Below are positions 27,809 to 35,471 of a stretch of 64,000 nt of DNA, one piece after another. The notes beneath the pieces were generated by a model. The model was not told the origin of the DNA. It ran no database searches and was given only the letters and a program-made list of their open reading frames with translations. How positions within the stretch are numbered: the first letter of the stretch is position 1; every line of letters starts with the position of its first letter. This stretch comes from an uncultured Clostridia bacterium (GTDB taxonomy: Bacteria; Bacillota; Clostridia; Christensenellales; Aristaeellaceae), in contig CAKUFI010000001.1 of NCBI GenBank assembly GCA_934647305.1, forward strand, positions 1 to 64,000, read 5' to 3'. The position numbers and the translations under genes were made by a program.

Positions 27809-28771
27809 ATGAAGAGAATACTGATGATGCTGCTGGCGGCGCTGATGCTCTGTCCGGCGGCGGGGGCCGAGGAAATCGACCTGGTATCGCCCACGACCGG
27901 ACTGCCGGTCGACCATGTGTACAGCCCGATGGTGGCGCAGATGGACAACGAGCCGGGCGCGCGGCCCCAGTGCGGCATTGCGTCGGCCGACGTAGTGTAC
28001 GAGACCGAGGTGTACAACGGCGGCTATACGCGGTATACCTGCGTGTTCAACGACACGATCCCTGAAAAAATCGAGGCGGTGCGTTCGGCGCGCATGCTGC
28101 ACCTGGATATTTATCAGGAGTGGGGCGGCGCGTTTGTCAACTACGGCTTCCAGAACGCCGAGGGCAGCGACGCGGCCGGATATGCGAAAAAGGTGGTCAC
28201 GACGCTGTACAACGGCATCACGGGCATCAAGGGCTTTTACCGCGACGACAATCGCCGCGCGCCCAACAACGTGGTGTGCAAGCTGCGCGACCTGTACGAC
28301 CAGACGGAACCGCCCGAGACGGAGAGAGGCCCGCTGGTCTTCAGCGACACGCCGACCAGCGAGGGTGAAAAGGTCTCGGTGTTCCGCGTGCCCTATGCCG
28401 AAAACCTGGGCTACTACCCGTCCTACGAGTGGGACGAGACCGAGGGCGCGTACAGGCGCTACTACAACCGCGAGCCCTACCTCGACGGCACGACCGGCGA
28501 ACAGATCACCTGCGAAAACGTGATCGTGCAGTACGTGAAGTACAGCTGGTACGGCGGCGACGGCAATCGCCCGATTGTCGAGATGACCGGCACCAACCGC
28601 TGCGACTACTTTATCGGCGGCATGCACTTTTCCGGCTACTGGACGCGCGACGCGGTGAGCGAAAACACGACCTACTACGACGACGCGGGCAACGTGGTGC
28701 AGTTCGCGCGCGGCAAGACCTACATTCAGATGCTCAAGGACACCAAAGAAGTGGAGATCGTGACCGAATAA
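27809..28771 (+). CDS. DUF3048 (YerB-like) exported protein
   Basis: A 320-residue secreted protein. The signal peptide MKRILMMLLAALMLCPAAGA has a cysteine at position 15, but AGA-EE looks like a type I cut. The mature start SPTTGLPVDH, then MVAQMDNEPGARPQCGIASADVVYE, is the DUF3048 signature, and the C-terminal domain contains KTYIQML. YerB in Bacillus is a lipoprotein of unknown function. A very strong ribosome site (AGGAGGTGA) and promoter suggest abundant expression. It precedes two acetyltransferase genes on the same strand. Confidence 0.9.
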   Translation: MKRILMMLLAALMLCPAAGAEEIDLVSPTTGLPVDHVYSPMVAQMDNEPGARPQCGIASADVVYETEVYNGGYTRYTCVFNDTIPEKIEAVRSARMLHLDIYQEWGGAFVNYGFQNAEGSDAAGYAKKVVTTLYNGITGIKGFYRDDNRRAPNNVVCKLRDLYDQTEPPETERGPLVFSDTPTSEGEKVSVFRVPYAENLGYYPSYEWDETEGAYRRYYNREPYLDGTTGEQITCENVIVQYVKYSWYGGDGNRPIVEMTGTNRCDYFIGGMHFSGYWTRDAVSENTTYYDDAGNVVQFARGKTYIQMLKDTKEVEIVTE

Positions 28772-28810
28772 TTCGGCGAATCGTCTAAAAAGACAAAAGG
28801 AGTGGTGCGG

Positions 28811-29302
28811 ATGATCGTCAGGCAGGCGGTGCGCGCGGACGTGCCCGCAATGAGGGAAATTTACAACGACGAGGTGCTTTGCGGCGTGGCGACGCTCGAC
28901 CTGCATCCCCGGACGATGGAGGATCGGGTCAAGTGGTTCGAGGCGCACAATGTGGACAACCATCCGCTGATCGTGGCCGAGGAGGGCGGCGAGGTCATGG
29001 GCTACGCCAGCCTGTCGCCCTACCGCGACAAGGAGGCCTACCGCTCGACGGTGGAGCTGTCCATCTACGTGGGCAAGGCGCACCGCCGAAAGGGCGCGGC
29101 GACCTGCCTGATGCGTGAAATCCTCGAAATGGCGAAGAAGGACGCGCGCACGCACCTGGTGGTGTCGGTCATTACGGCCGGAAACGAGGCCAGCGTGAGC
29201 CTGCACGGACGGTTCGGCTTTACCTACTGCGGCACCATCCACGAGGTGGGTGAGAAATTCGGCCGGCTGCTGGACATCGAGAACTACGAGCTGGAGGTGT
29301 GA
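28811..29302 (+). CDS. GNAT N-acetyltransferase, phosphinothricin-acetyltransferase-like
   Basis: A 163-residue acetyl-CoA-dependent acetyltransferase. ATG 28811 lies 8 bp after AAAGGAG and was preferred to the GTG at 28802 inside that site. The profile ([40 protein letters not shown] as acetyl-CoA loop, [20 protein letters not shown]) resembles the Pat/Bar group that acetylates small amines such as phosphinothricin or methionine sulfoximine. The stop TGA shares its A with the next start ATG. Confidence 0.88.
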   Translation: MIVRQAVRADVPAMREIYNDEVLCGVATLDLHPRTMEDRVKWFEAHNVDNHPLIVAEEGGEVMGYASLSPYRDKEAYRSTVELSIYVGKAHRRKGAATCLMREILEMAKKDARTHLVVSVITAGNEASVSLHGRFGFTYCGTIHEVGEKFGRLLDIENYELEV

Positions 29303-29859
29303 TGAGGATGATTATCCCGGAGAAGACCCTTTTGCTGAAGGACGGCCGTGAGGCCATACTGCGCGCGCCCCATCCCGAAAGGGACGCGGCGGCCATGGCC
29401 GGATACCTGAAAACCTGCGCGCAGGAGACGAATTTCCTGATGCGCGAGCCGGAGGAGTGCGACATACCGATCGAGCGGGAGCGGGCCTTTTTGCAGGAGA
29501 AGGTCGACTCCGGGACGTCGGCGATGATCGTGTGCGAGGTGGAGGGCGAGCTGGCCGGGCTGTGCAGCCTGGACCGGAAAACGCTTTTAAGAACCCGGCA
29601 CCGTGCCACGGTCGGCGTGGCGCTGATGAGCAGGTACTGGGGCCTGGGTATCGGCACGGCGATGCTTCAGGAGCTGATCGAACAGGGGAAGAAGGCGGGC
29701 CTGAGTCAACTGGAGCTGGAGTACATCGAGGGCAACGAGCGGGCGCGGGGACTGTACGAGAAGCTGGGCTTCCGCGTCACCGGCGAAAAGCCCGACGCGA
29801 TTCGCCTGAAGGACGGAACTAGCCTGAAGGAAATCAGCATGGTCAAGAGGCTGGAGTGA
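29302..29859 (+). CDS. GNAT N-acetyltransferase
   Basis: A 185-residue acetyltransferase translationally coupled to the previous gene (TGATG overlap). The acetyl-CoA motif is [20 protein letters not shown], followed by [21 protein letters not shown], a RimJ/RimL or spermidine-type pattern. The starts at 29299 (GTG), 29302 and 29308 are all possible; 29302 gives the coupled overlap. Substrate unknown. Confidence 0.85.
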   Translation: MRMIIPEKTLLLKDGREAILRAPHPERDAAAMAGYLKTCAQETNFLMREPEECDIPIERERAFLQEKVDSGTSAMIVCEVEGELAGLCSLDRKTLLRTRHRATVGVALMSRYWGLGIGTAMLQELIEQGKKAGLSQLELEYIEGNERARGLYEKLGFRVTGEKPDAIRLKDGTSLKEISMVKRLE

Positions 29860-29929
29860 GAAATGACGGACTGGAGAGAAGGCAGCTGAACTTTATAAAA
29901 CACAACGGATGAACGAAGGAGGAAACACA

Positions 29930-31432
29930 ATGAACGATGCGGCGCGCGTGCCGATGACGGCCGGGGAGCGAGTCCGCGAGGCACAGAGGCAAAAGGACGA
30001 GGCACAGAAGCGGCTCAGGGCGCTGGGCTTTGAGGACTGCGGCGGGATCGCCTGCCTGGACGAGATTCCCGCGGCGGCCGGCGGCAAGCTGTGCCTGGGG
30101 ATGGAATGCCTGGATCGCGGACTGTGGGAATTTGAACCGGCAATTGGGACGCTGGGCAGGCTGGGCATTCATTCCTGCCGGATGCAGACCGGCTGGGCGC
30201 GCACCGAGCGGGAAAAGGGCGTATACGACTTTTCCGAAATGGACAAAGAGGTTCGGCAGACGCGCGAGGCGGGCTTTGCGCCCTGGCTGTCGCTGAGCTA
30301 CGGAAACCCGCTGTACGCTTCGGGAGACCCGGACTCGCTGCGCGCGGGCGGCATCGGACACGTGCCGATCGAGACGCAGGAGGAGCGGGCGGCCTGGCAG
30401 CGGTACGTGGCCGAGACGGTCAGGCGCTATCGCGGGCAGGTCGCGCGGTATGAAATCTGGAACGAGCCGGACGTCACGGCGTTCTTCCCGCCGAAATACG
30501 GCGACTGGGTGAAGGGGTATATGGAGCTCGTGCGCCTGACTGCGCCGGTGATCCGCGAGAACGACCCGGAGGCGAAGATTGTCGCCTGCACGGGCAGCGC
30601 GGACGGGCTGGAGCCGCTGCTGCGCGCCGGCATGGGCGAATGGGTGGATGTTTACTCCTTCCACAACTATAAAGCCCTTCCGGAGTCGCAGAACGCGGCC
30701 TTCCGGGAGACGCTTCGTCAGCTGCGCGACCGTTACGCGCCCGGGCTGAGCCTGATTCGCGGCGAGGCGGGCTGCCCGTCCTATAACGCCCCGACGAGCA
30801 TCGGCGCGCTGCACGGCATGACGACCTCGGAGACCATTCAGGCCAAGTGGGCGGCGCGGCACCTGATCGCAGATTTCGCCGATCCGGCGATCCGGGAAAC
30901 GTCCTATTTCCACGCCTATGAGTTTCTGCACTTTTCGCGGCAGCATCACTATTATTACGGCGTGCTGCGCGAGGATTATTCCCGCAAGCCGGCGTTCGAG
31001 GCGCTGCAGCTGCTCGCGCATCTGTTCGACGGCGGGACGGTGCATGCACCCTGGCGCACGCTGCGCTTCAACCGGGAGATGGACAATGTGACTGCCAAGG
31101 TCTGCTCGTTCGAGCGCGGCGGGGCGCCCCTGTTTGCCTACTGGCAGAGCGAGGAGCTGCGGGACGACAGCGAGGCCGCGCGCGTGCGCGTGCAGACCTT
31201 TCCGAAGGCACAGTGGCGGCGCCCGGTGCTGCTGGACACGCTGACGCGGCGCGTCTATCCGCTTTCTGCAAGGGAAAACGGAGAGGTCGAGGCGCCGCTG
31301 ACCGGATACGCGATGATCCTGACCGAGGCGGAGGCGCTTGCTCCCTTCCTGGACAAAGAGACCTTCGAGACGCTTCAGCGGAACGCGCGTGCCGAGGAAA
31401 CGCAACAGGCGGCGCAGTACGAAGAGGGATAA
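29930..31432 (+). CDS. Clan GH-A glycoside hydrolase (GH39-like)
   Basis: A 500-residue cytoplasmic enzyme starting after GAAGGAGGA. The retaining clan GH-A pattern is visible: acid/base Glu in YEIWNEPDVTAFF (about 178) and likely nucleophile in IRGEAGCPS (about 277), with a C-terminal beta domain. The spacing of about 99 residues fits GH39/GH5-like barrels such as beta-xylosidases. The N-terminal 60 residues form a charged helical extension. It stands alone between the acetyltransferases and the pyk promoter. Family assignment is tentative. Confidence 0.7.
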   Translation: MNDAARVPMTAGERVREAQRQKDEAQKRLRALGFEDCGGIACLDEIPAAAGGKLCLGMECLDRGLWEFEPAIGTLGRLGIHSCRMQTGWARTEREKGVYDFSEMDKEVRQTREAGFAPWLSLSYGNPLYASGDPDSLRAGGIGHVPIETQEERAAWQRYVAETVRRYRGQVARYEIWNEPDVTAFFPPKYGDWVKGYMELVRLTAPVIRENDPEAKIVACTGSADGLEPLLRAGMGEWVDVYSFHNYKALPESQNAAFRETLRQLRDRYAPGLSLIRGEAGCPSYNAPTSIGALHGMTTSETIQAKWAARHLIADFADPAIRETSYFHAYEFLHFSRQHHYYYGVLREDYSRKPAFEALQLLAHLFDGGTVHAPWRTLRFNREMDNVTAKVCSFERGGAPLFAYWQSEELRDDSEAARVRVQTFPKAQWRRPVLLDTLTRRVYPLSARENGEVEAPLTGYAMILTEAEALAPFLDKETFETLQRNARAEETQQAAQYEEG

Positions 31433-31488
31433 CGCATTTTTGTAGAAATACTCAACCGGAAATAAACAGGGCGCGGGGGTCTGCATGA

Positions 31489-31518
31489 TTGACAGGCTTA
31501 CCCGCGCCGTGCTATACT
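31489..31518 (+). promoter_or_regulatory. Promoter of the pyk leader
   Basis: TTGACA (31489-31494), 18-bp spacer, TATACT (31513-31518) with an extended -10 TGC. The -35 sits in the loop of an inverted repeat GGCGCGGG (31470-31477) / CCCGCGCC (31501-31508). Confidence 0.85.
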
Positions 31519-31523
31519 GTGCA

Positions 31524-31663
31524 TGCAGCCGAGGATAAGTGGTGGAGTCTGTCATAGGGTGCAAAAGCGCTCTATTTATTTGCGGTTTGTGGCGTGATTT
31601 CGCGCATGACGCGCGGGGTCTGCTCTTTCTCCACCTCACACAGTCGTGTGAGGTTCGTTTTTT
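31524..31663 (+). ncRNA. Structured leader RNA with intrinsic terminator upstream of pyk
   Basis: About 140 nt from the expected start to a T run. Visible pairings: an outer stem GGTGGAG (31541-31547) / CTCCACC (31629-31635); a 9-bp hairpin ATAGGGTGC-AAAA-GCGCTCTAT (31554-31575); a hairpin GCGTG-ATTT-CGCGC (31592-31605); and a terminator CCTCACAC-AGTC-GTGTGAGG (31634-31653) with TTCGTTTTTT. The last two bases of the outer stem are the first two of the terminator stem, so both cannot be fully formed. No T-box, GEMM, SAM, glycine or purine riboswitch core was recognised. It may be an attenuator/riboswitch for pyk or a stand-alone small RNA. Confidence 0.65.
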
Positions 31664-31729
31664 ATGACGCGCAGACAGACCCGCCGCTTCCGAGCTTGCA
31701 TATTCCTGTAAGCGGAGGGGGATTTCACT

Positions 31730-33142
31730 ATGCGTAAAACGAAAATTGTCTGCACGATCGGCCCGGCCTGCGAGGACGAGCAAACGCTGGAAAAAATGTG
31801 CCTGGCGGGCATGAACGTCGCCCGGCTGAATTTCTCGCACGGCACGCACGAGGAGCATCAGGCGCGCATCGACCGGATTCGCCGGGTGCGTGAGAAGCTG
31901 AACCTGCCCATTGCGATCCTGCTGGACACCAAGGGGCCGGAATACCGCATCAAGACCTTTGAAAAGGGCAAGGTGACGCTGCGCGAGGGCGACGAGTTCA
32001 CGCTGACCGAGCAGGACGTGGTGGGCGACGAGCATCGCGTGGCGGTCAACTTCACCGGCCTGACCAAGGATCTGAAGGTGGGCGACCGCGTGCTGCTGAG
32101 CAATGGCCTGCTCGCGCTCGAGGTCAAGCGGCTGGAGGGCGTGGACGCGGTGTGCACGGTGCTCGTCGGCGGCGAGCTGTCCAACCGCAAGAGCATGAAC
32201 TTCCCCGGACGGCTGCTCTCTCAGGCCTTCCTGAGCGAACGGGACAAGGATGACCTGGCGTTCGGCGTGAAAAACGGCGTGGACTTCATTGCCTGCTCGT
32301 TCGTGTCCAGGCGGCAGGATCTGCTGGACATCAAGGAGTACCTGCGCACGATGGGCGGCGAGGACATCGAGCTGATCGCCAAGATCGAGAACCAGTCGGG
32401 CATCGACAACATCGAGGACATCTGCAGGGAGTGCTCCGGCATCATGATCGGCCGCGGCGACATGGGCGTGGAGGTGCCGTTTGAGGAGCTGCCCGCGATT
32501 CAGAAGCAACTGATTACCCAGTGCCGCATGCTGGGCAAGCGCGTCATCACGGCGACCGAGATGCTCGAGTCGATGATCCACTCGCCCCGGCCCACCCGCG
32601 CCGAGGTTTCCGACGTGGCCAACGCAGTGTACGACGGCACGAGCGCGGTCATGCTCTCCGGCGAGACGGCGGCGGGCAAGTACCCGGTGCAGACGGTGGA
32701 GACCATGGCGCGCATCGCCGAGAAGACGGAGCAGAGCATACACTATGACCGGCGCTTCCGGAACGGCGAATTCGAGATCAAGAACTCGGTGGACGCGATT
32801 TCGCACGCGGTGTGCGGCATGTCGATCGACATCGGCGCGAAGGCCATCGCCGTGTGCTCGCTGTCGGGCATGACGGTGCGCATGGTGTCCAGATTCCGCC
32901 CGCCGGTGGATATACTGGGCCTGACCACCGACGAGCACAGCTGGCGGCGGCTGGCGCTGTCCTGGGGCGTGACGCCGATGATGTGCGACCGGTTTGAGTC
33001 GACCGACGTGCTGTTCTATCGCGCCAAGCAGCTCTCGAAGGAGGCGTTCGCGCTGCAGAAGGGCGACCTGATGATCGTCACCGGCGGCATGACCAACGGC
33101 CGCTCGGGCAACACCAACCTGATCAAGGTAGAGACCATCTGA
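31730..33142 (+). CDS. pyk: Pyruvate kinase
   Basis: A 470-residue glycolytic enzyme converting phosphoenolpyruvate and ADP to pyruvate and ATP. Signatures include [36 protein letters not shown], the active-site block [31 protein letters not shown] and [20 protein letters not shown]. It lacks the extra C-terminal PEP-utiliser domain of Bacillus-type enzymes. A strong GGAGGGGG site precedes ATG 31730. It follows the structured leader and is 18 bp upstream of the OadB gene, linking pyruvate supply to the decarboxylase pump. Confidence 0.97.
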   Translation: MRKTKIVCTIGPACEDEQTLEKMCLAGMNVARLNFSHGTHEEHQARIDRIRRVREKLNLPIAILLDTKGPEYRIKTFEKGKVTLREGDEFTLTEQDVVGDEHRVAVNFTGLTKDLKVGDRVLLSNGLLALEVKRLEGVDAVCTVLVGGELSNRKSMNFPGRLLSQAFLSERDKDDLAFGVKNGVDFIACSFVSRRQDLLDIKEYLRTMGGEDIELIAKIENQSGIDNIEDICRECSGIMIGRGDMGVEVPFEELPAIQKQLITQCRMLGKRVITATEMLESMIHSPRPTRAEVSDVANAVYDGTSAVMLSGETAAGKYPVQTVETMARIAEKTEQSIHYDRRFRNGEFEIKNSVDAISHAVCGMSIDIGAKAIAVCSLSGMTVRMVSRFRPPVDILGLTTDEHSWRRLALSWGVTPMMCDRFESTDVLFYRAKQLSKEAFALQKGDLMIVTGGMTNGRSGNTNLIKVETI

Positions 33143-33160
33143 ACGAGGAGGAAGAAAAAC

Positions 33161-34252
33161 ATGGGTATCTTCGAGGCGCAGTTTTCGGCGATCACCTGGC
33201 AGATGATTGTGATGTGGGGGATCGGCGCGGCGCTGATTTACCTGGCTATCAAAAAGGACATGGAGCCGACGCTGCTCTTGCCGATGGGCTTCGGCGCAAT
33301 CCTGGTCAACCTGCCCCTCTCCGGCGCGACGGCCGTGCTGGACACGCTGTATCGGGCGGGCATTGCCAACGAGCTGTTCCCGCTGCTGCTGTTCATCGGC
33401 ATCGGCGCGATGATCGACTTCGGGCCGCTCTTGTCCAACCCCAAGATGCTGCTCTTCGGCGCGGCGGCGCAGTTCGGCATCTTCATGACGCTTTCCCTGG
33501 CCGTGCTGCTGGGCTTTGATCTGAAGGACGCGGCCTCCATCGCCATCATCGGCGCGGCCGACGGCCCGACCTCGATCGTCGTGGCCAACTACTTCGGCAC
33601 AAAGTATATCGGCGCGATCATCGTGGCGGCGTACTCGTACATGGCGCTGGTGCCGATCGTGCAGCCCGCCTGCATTCGCCTGGTCACGACGAAGAAGGAG
33701 CGGGGCATTCGCATGACCTACAACCCGGCGAACGTCTCCAAGACCACGCGCATACTCTTCCCGATCCTGGTGACGATCATCGCGGCGCTGGCGGCTCCGG
33801 CCTCGGCGGCGCTGGTGGGCTTTCTGATGTTCGGCAACCTGCTGCGCGAGTGCGGCGTGCTGGATTCGCTGTCCGAGACCGCGCAGAAGGTGCTGGCCAA
33901 CCTGATTACGCTGCTGCTGGGCCTGACGGTGGCGGTGAGCATGAGGGCGGAGTCCTTCCTGCAGGTGCAGACGCTGATGATCCTGGGCCTGGGCCTGTTC
34001 GCCTTCGCGTTCGACACGTTCGGCGGCGTGCTGCTGGCCAAGCTGCTCAACCTGTTCCTGAAGGAAAAGATCAACCCGATGGTGGGCGCGGCGGGCATCT
34101 CCGCCTTCCCGATGTCGGCGCGCGTGGTACACAAGATGGGCCTGAAGGAAGACCCGAGCAACTTCCTGCTCATGCACGCGGCGGGCGCCAACGTGGCCGG
34201 CCAGATTGCCTCGGCGATCGTCGGCGGACTGATCATCGCACTGATCGGATAG
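33161..34252 (+). CDS. oadB: Sodium-translocating decarboxylase beta subunit (OadB/GcdB family)
   Basis: A 363-residue polytopic membrane protein that couples decarboxylation of a carboxybiotin to sodium export. The family signature GAADGPTSI (catalytic Asp) and the C-terminal GAAGISAFPMSARVVHKMG and HAAGANVAGQIASAI blocks are intact. It begins after GAGGAGGAAG, 18 bp behind pyk, and is followed by a 41-residue OadG-like gene. No alpha (carboxyltransferase) or biotin carrier gene is in the window, so those partners must be encoded elsewhere. Oxaloacetate, methylmalonyl-CoA and glutaconyl-CoA decarboxylases all use this subunit. Confidence 0.93.
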   Translation: MGIFEAQFSAITWQMIVMWGIGAALIYLAIKKDMEPTLLLPMGFGAILVNLPLSGATAVLDTLYRAGIANELFPLLLFIGIGAMIDFGPLLSNPKMLLFGAAAQFGIFMTLSLAVLLGFDLKDAASIAIIGAADGPTSIVVANYFGTKYIGAIIVAAYSYMALVPIVQPACIRLVTTKKERGIRMTYNPANVSKTTRILFPILVTIIAALAAPASAALVGFLMFGNLLRECGVLDSLSETAQKVLANLITLLLGLTVAVSMRAESFLQVQTLMILGLGLFAFAFDTFGGVLLAKLLNLFLKEKINPMVGAAGISAFPMSARVVHKMGLKEDPSNFLLMHAAGANVAGQIASAIVGGLIIALIG

Positions 34253-34264
34253 GAGGAGAAGAGC

Positions 34265-34390
34265 ATGAAGAGTGAACTGTTTCTGAAAACGCTGCAGGTC
34301 ATGGGGCAGGGCATGGGCGTGATACTGGGCGTGATGCTGGTGATCATGGGTCTGGTCGCGCTGCTCAACCGAATGGGAAAACATGAATAA
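34265..34390 (+). CDS. Minimal OadG-like small membrane subunit
   Basis: A 41-codon gene starting at ATG 34265 behind an AGGAGGAGAAGAGC site, 12 bp after oadB. It encodes a single membrane helix (MGVILGVMLVIMGLVALLN) with a short charged N-terminus and an NRMGKHE tail. Gamma subunits of sodium-pump decarboxylases have one N-terminal helix followed by a hydrophilic, often zinc-binding tail; here the tail is almost absent. Position and topology support the assignment, not sequence similarity. Small size makes it easy to miss. Confidence 0.7.
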   Translation: MKSELFLKTLQVMGQGMGVILGVMLVIMGLVALLNRMGKHE

Positions 34391-34420
34391 TTATGGCTTT
34401 TCAACCGGCGCAAGCTGTGA

Positions 34421-34426
34421 TATAAT
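34421..34426 (+). promoter_or_regulatory. Candidate -10 box for udk
   Basis: TATAAT, with a weak TTTTCA at the -35 distance (34398-34403, 17-bp spacer). The expected RNA start lies about 15 bp ahead of the hairpin at 34450-34475. Confidence 0.5.
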
Positions 34427-34449
34427 ATAGGACAAGTGATTGCGCGCGA

Positions 34450-34476
34450 AACGCTTCCGCCAACGCGGGGGCGTTT
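34450..34476 (+). terminator. Terminator-like hairpin in the udk leader
   Basis: AACGCTTCCGC-CAAC-GCGGGGGCGTT, 11 pairs including two G-T, followed by TTTTGC. It ends the oadB-oadG transcript or, because a -10 box lies just upstream, acts as an attenuator for udk. Confidence 0.75.
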
Positions 34477-34513
34477 TTGCAGTCAAATCTATTCACACAA
34501 GGAGCGTGGCGGG

Positions 34514-35134
34514 ATGAGCGGTTCCTTTATCATCGGCATTGGCGGCGGCAGCGGATCGGGCAAATCCACCTTCAGCCAGCGGCTGATGGAGCGCTATCCG
34601 GGTCAGGTGACGACGGTCAGCTGCGACAACTACTACCTGCGGCACGACGATATGACGCTGACGGAGCGCAGCCGCCTGAACTACGACGCGCCCGAGGCGC
34701 TGGAGTTTGACCTGATGATCGAGCACATGCGCGCGCTCAAGCAGGGAATGGGCATCGATTGCCCGGTGTACGACTTCACGGTGCACAACCGCAGCGGCGA
34801 GGTTCGGCGCATCGAGCCCCGGCCGATTATCCTGATCGACGGGATACTGATCCTGTGGGAAGAACGCCTGCGTGAGCTGATGGACCTGAAGATCTACGTG
34901 GAGACCGACGCGGACGAGCGCATCCTGCGGCGCATTCGCCGGGACGTGATCGAGCGCGGCCGCACGATCGACAACGTGAGCGAGCAGTACCTGACCACGG
35001 TCAAGCCCATGCACAACCGCTACGTCGAGCCCTCGAAAAAGGACGCGGACATCATCATCAACGGAGGTCGGAATCAGGCGGCGTTCGACCTGGTGTGCGC
35101 GCGGATCGAGCAGGTGCTCAAGGAAAAGCAATAA
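34514..35134 (+). CDS. udk: Uridine kinase
   Basis: A 206-residue kinase that phosphorylates uridine/cytidine for pyrimidine salvage. P-loop GIGGGSGSGKST at the N-terminus; the conserved CDNYYLRHDDM substrate segment, RPIILIDGILILWEE and RRIRRDVIERGRTIDNVSEQ lid follow. ATG 34514 is preceded by AAGGAGCGTGGCGGG; a longer in-frame start at 34436 would run through the leader hairpin. Converges with the CotH gene; their shared terminator is duplicated around an inserted element. Confidence 0.96.
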   Translation: MSGSFIIGIGGGSGSGKSTFSQRLMERYPGQVTTVSCDNYYLRHDDMTLTERSRLNYDAPEALEFDLMIEHMRALKQGMGIDCPVYDFTVHNRSGEVRRIEPRPIILIDGILILWEERLRELMDLKIYVETDADERILRRIRRDVIERGRTIDNVSEQYLTTVKPMHNRYVEPSKKDADIIINGGRNQAAFDLVCARIEQVLKEKQ

Positions 35135-35137
35135 CGA

Positions 35138-35168
35138 AAGCCTCCGTACCCATCGCGGTACGGAGGCT
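35138..35168 (+). terminator. Udk/CotH bidirectional terminator, left copy
   Basis: A 31-bp palindromic sequence (AAGCCTCCGTAC arm, CCATCGC loop, GTACGGAGGCT arm) beginning 4 bp after the udk stop. An identical 31-bp copy lies at 35425-35455. This left copy retains the A-rich left flank that gives a T run on the minus strand, but its right flank is the inserted element instead of a T run. Confidence 0.85.
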
Positions 35169-35405
35169 CAGCTTGTCAAAAAAGGTTTTGACAAGCTGGT
35201 GGACGGGGAAGCAAGCTCCCCCGCCACGGCCACTCTCTCCAGTTTTTGCTGAAATCTAAGAGATTTCCGGGCGCAAAAACTGCAGGGAAACGATTTTTGC
35301 TCTGGAAAATGGGATTTTCCGGCGCAAAAATCGTCCCGTGCCCACCGTACACGCCGCTGGGCACGATTGAAAGTTCGAGAGGGTTGCGACCCTCTCGAGC
35401 TCTCC
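35167..35405 (+). repeat. Four-hairpin non-coding repeat element, copy 2
   Basis: Same 239-bp element as 23037-23275, same orientation, 6 mismatches. All four stems are preserved. It lies between two identical copies of the intergenic terminator (35138-35168 and 35425-35455), with an extra 19 bp (35406-35424, including TTTTTT) on its right. The 35135-35471 gap holds only this element and the duplicated hairpins. Confidence 0.92.
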
Positions 35406-35424
35406 GGGTTTTTTCGACAGTCTG

Positions 35425-35455
35425 AAGCCTCCGTACCCATCGCGGTACGGAGGCT
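35425..35455 (+). terminator. Udk/CotH bidirectional terminator, right copy
   Basis: Exact copy of 35138-35168 followed by GTTTTG, i.e. the T-run side for plus-strand transcripts. It begins 16 bp beyond the stop codon of the convergent CotH gene. Confidence 0.85.
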
Positions 35456-35471
35456 GTTTTGCGTCCTGCGG

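Noticed and set aside
27504..27812. A 102-codon plus-strand frame through the tandem repeats into the DUF3048 promoter
   Set aside because: It runs across the -35/-10 boxes and its end merely translates the 21-bp repeats.
31524..31663. T-box or classical riboswitch for the pyk leader
   Set aside because: No GGGUGGNACCGCG T-box sequence, and no recognisable SAM, TPP, glycine, purine or c-di-GMP core; pyk is also not a T-box target.
29843..34384. A 1513-codon minus-strand open frame crossing the GH39-like, pyk and oadB genes
   Set aside because: It crosses a promoter, a leader and four recognisable genes, has antisense composition and no domain I can recognise.
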